Assembly (NCBI GenBank): GCA_964016885.1
Contig: OZ024743.1
Span: 17,990,499-18,054,498 of the forward strand
From: Eledone cirrhosa
Taxonomy: Eukaryota; Mollusca; Cephalopoda; Octopoda; Eledonidae
Length of the DNA stretch: 64,000 nt
Direction: 5' to 3'
Shown here: piece by piece, positions 60,884 to 64,000 of the stretch
Layout: each line of letters starts with the position of its first letter
Numbering within the stretch: position 1 is the first letter of the stretch
Made by a program: the position numbers and the translations under genes
The notes under the pieces: generated by a model
Told to the model about the DNA's origin: nothing
What the model saw: only the letters and a program-made list of their open reading frames with translations
Databases searched by the model: none

Positions 60884-60890
<7 letters not shown>
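60651..60890. repeat. GC-richer interspersed fragment of unknown family
   Basis: It contains GGTTGCCAGTTTAGTCGCCA, ACGACCCGACCAGGAGACAG and CCTGCAGGAAGTACAAAATC. The composition differs sharply from both flanks, so it is probably an interspersed element. I cannot name the family. Confidence 0.4.

Positions 60891-60970
<80 letters not shown>
60891..60970. repeat. (CA)n-(TA)n compound microsatellite
   Basis: About 40 bp of CA repeats followed by about 38 bp of TA repeats. Confidence 0.95.
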
Positions 60971-60973
<3 letters not shown>

Positions 60974-61135
60974 GGAAAAATTAAACGAAAATTCATTTCT
61001 CACTATTAGTATGGCTGCTACTTAAATATACGTATACACACGTACATACATATATGTATACAGACGTACAGTAGTATGTATATATATATACATACATGAA
61101 CACATATATATATATATGTACGTATGGATTCACCG
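60971..61135 (-). repeat. Repeat family R4, inverted partial copy
   Basis: The reverse complement of the 61.30-61.44 kb part of the unit (TTCATTTCTCACTATTAGTA, CAGACGTACAGTAGTATG, GTACGTATGGATTCACCGA). It meets the forward unit head-on at 61135, forming another foldback. Confidence 0.8.
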
Positions 61136-61190
61136 AAGGTATACGTTGCTGACGATAGCTAATAACCTTGAAACTAGTACAGCGTTCCTT
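61136..61190 (+). ncRNA. Hammerhead-like motif, family 1, copy B
   Basis: AAGG (61136-61139), TAT, helix I ACGTTG (61143-61148), core CTGACGA (61149-61155), helix II TAGCTAATAACCTT, GAAA (61170-61173), minimal helix III (C-TA-GT), A17 (61179), helix I return CAGCGT (61180-61185), T, CCTT (61187-61190). Helix I has six pairs with one G-T, and the outer AAGG/CCTT helix pairs fully across an internal loop. Helix II has one mismatched pair besides the basal T-T. Confidence 0.65.
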
Positions 61191-61560
61191 TGTCAGTGTT
61201 GAACAAATGAGCAACGATGGTTGCTAGACACTGTACGGCTTAATTCGGGATGTTTGTTTAAAAACACACCGAGCATTATAATAAATGTTCTGTGAATCCA
61301 TACGTACATATATATATGTGTGCATGTATGTATATATATATATATACATATTACTGTACGTCTGTATACATATATGTATGTACGTGTACATACTTAAATT
61401 TAAGTAACAGCCGTACTAAGAGTGGGAAATGAAATGTCGCTTCATTATTTCCGTTTATCCTTTTCGGTGCACCCGGCCGATTAACCGACTCGAGATGCAA
61501 ATTGGGCTACTCAACCGTTAATATGCATAAGGTAAGTATATACGTTCACAATCTGGCAGG

Positions 61561-61615
61561 AAGGTATACGTTGCTGACGATAGCTAATAAAGTTGAAACT
61601 AGTACAACGTTCCTT
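61561..61615 (+). ncRNA. Hammerhead-like motif, family 1, copy C
   Basis: AAGG (61561-61564), TAT, helix I ACGTTG (61568-61573), core CTGACGA (61574-61580), helix II TAGCTAATAAAGTT, GAAA (61595-61598), minimal helix III, A17 (61604), helix I return CAACGT (61605-61610), T, CCTT (61612-61615). Helix I is perfectly paired here, where copies A and B have a G-T pair at the variable position. Helix II is weaker than in A. It lies 425 bp after copy B in the same direction. Confidence 0.65.
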
Positions 61616-61871
61616 TGTCAGTGTTGAACAAACGAGCAACGATGGTTGCTGGAGACTACGGCTTAATACGGGATGTTTGTTTACAAACACACCGAGCATT
61701 ATAATAAATGTTCGGTGAATCCATACGTACATATATATGTGTGTGCATGTATGTATATATATATACATACTACTGTACGTCTGTATACATATATGTATGT
61801 ACGTGTACATTCTTATATTTAAGTAACAGCCGTACTAAGAGAGGCAAAAGAAATTTCGTTTCATTTTTTCC

Positions 61872-61874
<3 letters not shown>

Positions 61875-61944
<70 letters not shown>
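61875..61944. repeat. (TA)n microsatellite
   Basis: A TA run of about 70 bp that ends repeat family R4. Confidence 0.95.
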
Positions 61945-61947
<3 letters not shown>

Positions 61948-61974
61948 AGTAAGAATATTTTTGAAACAGCGAGT

Positions 61975-62225
61975 GGATTTGAAATTATTAGAAATGTTAG
62001 CTATCGCAGTATTTTGACTAAATAAATAAAATAAATTATTTAGCATGATAGTGGGGTTAAGTACCCTCGGAGAAATAGAAAAAGATGAGTATTGACGTAC
62101 ATGGGAGTACGCATGTACGTCAATACTCATATTTTTCCATTTCTCCGAGGTTTCCTAACCCCACTATCAGGCTAAATAATTTCTTTAATTTATTTAGTCA
62201 AAATACGGCGATAGCTAACATTTCT

Positions 62226-62230
<5 letters not shown>
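61975..62230. repeat. Inverted repeat, about 115-bp arms, edges at (TA)n
   Basis: GAAATGTTAGCTATCGCAGT, CATGATAGTGGGGTTA, CCTCGGAGAAAT, GATGAGTATTGACGTACATG is followed by CATGTACGTCAATACTCAT, ATTTCTCCGAGG, TAACCCCACTATCA and CGATAGCTAACATTTC. Only about 10 bp (GGAGTACG region, 62103-62110) separate the arms. The right arm runs straight into the next (TA)n tract at 62229. Confidence 0.92.

Positions 62231-62307
<77 letters not shown>
62229..62307. repeat. (TA)n microsatellite
   Basis: A TA run of about 79 bp, followed by a second short run at 62329-62346. The text AAAATATTAAAAAAATTATT-like is repeated on both sides of that second run. Confidence 0.95.
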
Positions 62308-62312
<5 letters not shown>

Positions 62313-62705
62313 ATTAAAAAAATTATTATATATATATATATATATAAAATATTAAAAAAATTATTTTCTGAAGACGACATATATATCAGTTGGTATGTAT
62401 ATTTAATTTTGATAGTTTGTATAATTTTGTATAATTTTGTACATAGATCTGTTAAATATACATGCCAATTCTAACACATATATATCCCAGAAACGATCGT
62501 TAAATAATGAACTTTTTTTGTTTAATATAAGGAACTGTTTCATTGTTTTATTCATTATTTTTTTAATATTTTATCTTGACTCTGTATTCCGTTTATCTTT
62601 CACCGAAAGTGATTTTTCATTGCATCTCTTGTTTCCATGATATCCGGATTACATTGAGTTCTTCATACGGATTGGACACTACCGTAAACTCTTGGTAGAT
62701 TTATC

Positions 62706-62707
<2 letters not shown>
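62308..62707. other. No gene seen
   Basis: AT-rich. It includes TTATTTTCTGAAGACGACAT, similar to TTATTTCTGAAGACACCATA at 60.64 kb, possibly the same element end. Confidence 0.4.
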
Positions 62708-62796
<89 letters not shown>

Positions 62797-62871
62797 ATGT
62801 GTGTGTGTGTGTGTTTATTTATATATGGGTGTATGTGTGTGTATATATGTGTATATATGTGTTTATATGTG

Positions 62872-62901
<30 letters not shown>
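62708..62901. repeat. (TA)n-(TG)n-(TA)n compound microsatellite
   Basis: TA run 62708-62781, TG-rich 62782-62876, TA run 62877-62901. Confidence 0.95.
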
Positions 62902-62909
<8 letters not shown>

Positions 62910-62915
62910 TACATA

Positions 62916-63245
62916 TTTATTAAAATAACAGATTAAAGTTGAGGCAAATAATCGGTGGTTTCACCCTTAACGGCATCTTCTGAAGCTAAAAAAATTAATC
63001 TGTGAACACAGAAGTAAATATATCGATAAACGTTGCAGCCGGAGGAAGACAGGAAGACGATACTTTGATCCGTGGAAAGGTTCCCTGACAAAGAACGGGA
63101 AAAATCGAAGATAATACCTCATTATTTGATGCGGTGAATACAATTGCACGCAAAGAAAACCACGTTTCTCGTATAAATGAAGTCGTAGACTAATATTATA
63201 TTTAGGAAACCGAATGATTCTCGGTTTCAGAGTTAAGAATAATGT
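62916..63245. repeat. Dispersed repeat family R2, copy 2
   Basis: Same order as 19545-19995: ATTAAAATAACAGATTAAAG, TTTCACCCTTAACGG, CCGGAGGAAGACAGGAAGAC, GACAAAGAACGGGAAAAATC, CACGCAAAGA-AAACCACG, AGGAAACCGAATGATTCTC. The second tandem half of copy 1 is absent here. A CA/TA-rich tract follows in both copies. Confidence 0.8.
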
Positions 63246-63474
63246 AAATAAATTACAGAGGCTATTGAAATCAACAATAATTAAATATGTACATGCACGC
63301 ATCAAAATACGTACATACACATGCATACGCGAAAACACCAACTATGGGTATGCAAATAGAGGCACGTACACAAAAACACGCGCACACCTACAAAAACCCA
63401 CGCAACGCCAGTGTCCGCACACATACGAACGTATACACCAAATACACATAAAACATATATAAAATATACATATA

Positions 63475-63515
<41 letters not shown>

Positions 63516-64000
63516 ATACATATAATTATATCAACGTATATGAAAATACACACGCAAATAAGTATTTAACGTGCGCACTGGGCGAGTGTGTGAATGTGCT
63601 TGTCGACAGCTGGAATATATATTTAGAGAAACTTCACAATAAGGGGAATCACCCCCAACACTTGAATCTGTTGAAGAAACCTCTCAGGCCTTTGTCACCC
63701 TTATTCCAACCTTAAAGACCTAGCTTCTACAAATTTCCCTTTTCTTTAAACCATTGAAACCCACCCATCATGTAGACACCTGTCTTACAGGCATTGTTAC
63801 TTTAAGTGATAAACTAGGATTGGTATTCCAAATATGATTTTGTTTACAGTATTCTTCCTGCCATTGTTAATACTATAGCTTTAAAGAATTAGCTTTTATA
63901 TGAACTCCCTTTTCTTTTAATCCTTCAACCAATTACCTCCACCCATCCCAATCCCCACCCTCTTCTACCACCAAAAATGAAAAGATATAAATGCCACTAC
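63246..64000. other. No gene seen; (CATA)/(TG)n sequence then AT-rich end
   Basis: The text 63280-63350 (GCACGC-TCAAAATACGTACAT, GCATACGCGAAAACACC) matches 20040-20090, so the R2 family extends into it. (TG)n lies at 63479-63511. The last 300 bp have CT-rich, Pro/Leu-type text without a recognisable frame. Confidence 0.5.

Larger units (their letters stand above)
61136..61878 (+). repeat. Repeat family R4, tandem units of about 425 bp
   Basis: Unit 1 runs 61136-61560 and unit 2 starts again at 61561 with the same AAGGTATACGTTGCTGACGA and runs to about 61878, where (TA)n replaces the rest. Each contains, in order, a hammerhead-like motif, GTTGAACAAA(A/T)GAGCAACG, CGGCTTAAT-CGGGATGTTTG, ACACACCGAGCATTATAATA, a (TA)/(CATA) patch, GTAACAGCCGTACTAAGAG and TTTCCGTTTAT. 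There is no coding frame. The tandem arrangement of ribozyme-bearing units is the form expected of PLE terminal repeats or retrozyme-like elements. Confidence 0.85.

Overview
The window looks like repeat-dense intergenic DNA from a coleoid cephalopod, most likely an octopus. The grounds are six copies (or parts of copies) of a tRNA-derived SINE of the octopus/squid type, a (CAT)n-linked interspersed repeat of the kind common in octopus and squid, many long (TA)n tracts, and remnants of Penelope-like (PLE), CR1/Jockey-like and L1/Tx1-like retroelements. The organism is inferred from repeat families I recognise, not from a host gene. I found no convincing host protein-coding gene, rRNA or stand-alone tRNA gene. 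Nearly all longer open frames belong to dead retroelements or are translations of (TA)n, (CA)n or trinucleotide repeats.

Layout. 0-2 kb: an unidentified GC-richer block and a PLE reverse-transcriptase relic (minus). 2-16 kb: AT-rich DNA with three SINE insertions (one a foldback between target-site duplications) and a decayed LINE-like 3' fragment near 15 kb. 16.6-20 kb: a cluster of long inverted repeats, (TA)n tracts and dispersed repeats. 20.5-26.1 kb: a nest of PLE and CR1-like fragments facing each other. 26-36 kb: AT-rich DNA, microsatellites and two more copies of a foldback repeat. 36.1-36.75 kb: a PLE reverse-transcriptase relic (plus). 38.3-39.7 kb: two SINEs with exact target-site duplications. 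41.2-48.9 kb: two head-to-tail L1/Tx1-like LINEs (plus), each with ORF1 and ORF2 sequence, internal deletions and (ATT)n tails. 51.1-54 kb: a third, 5'-truncated copy (minus) with a SINE in its tail. 54-58 kb: mostly unique AT-rich DNA. 58.2-63.3 kb: inverted repeats, (TA)n tracts, a PLE GIY-YIG endonuclease relic and repeat units carrying hammerhead-ribozyme-like motifs.

The most interesting content is the set of hammerhead-like motifs at 59.1, 61.14 and 61.57 kb (family 1) and 58.5-58.6 kb (family 2, with a broken copy at 23.57 kb just downstream of a PLE endonuclease frame on the same strand). Family 1 keeps the core CTGACGA...GAAAC and a two-base-pair helix III, and its helix I is kept by compensating base changes between copies. 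Two units sit in tandem about 425 bp apart. This fits the published minimal, probably dimer-acting hammerheads of PLE terminal repeats. A second theme is the shared 3' terminus of the SINE and the L1/Tx1-like LINE (CCTTGTG...AGAAAC...ATTATT), which suggests that this LINE's machinery moves the SINE. A third is that many element fragments end exactly at (TA)n tracts or form long foldbacks with (TA)n at their centre or edge.
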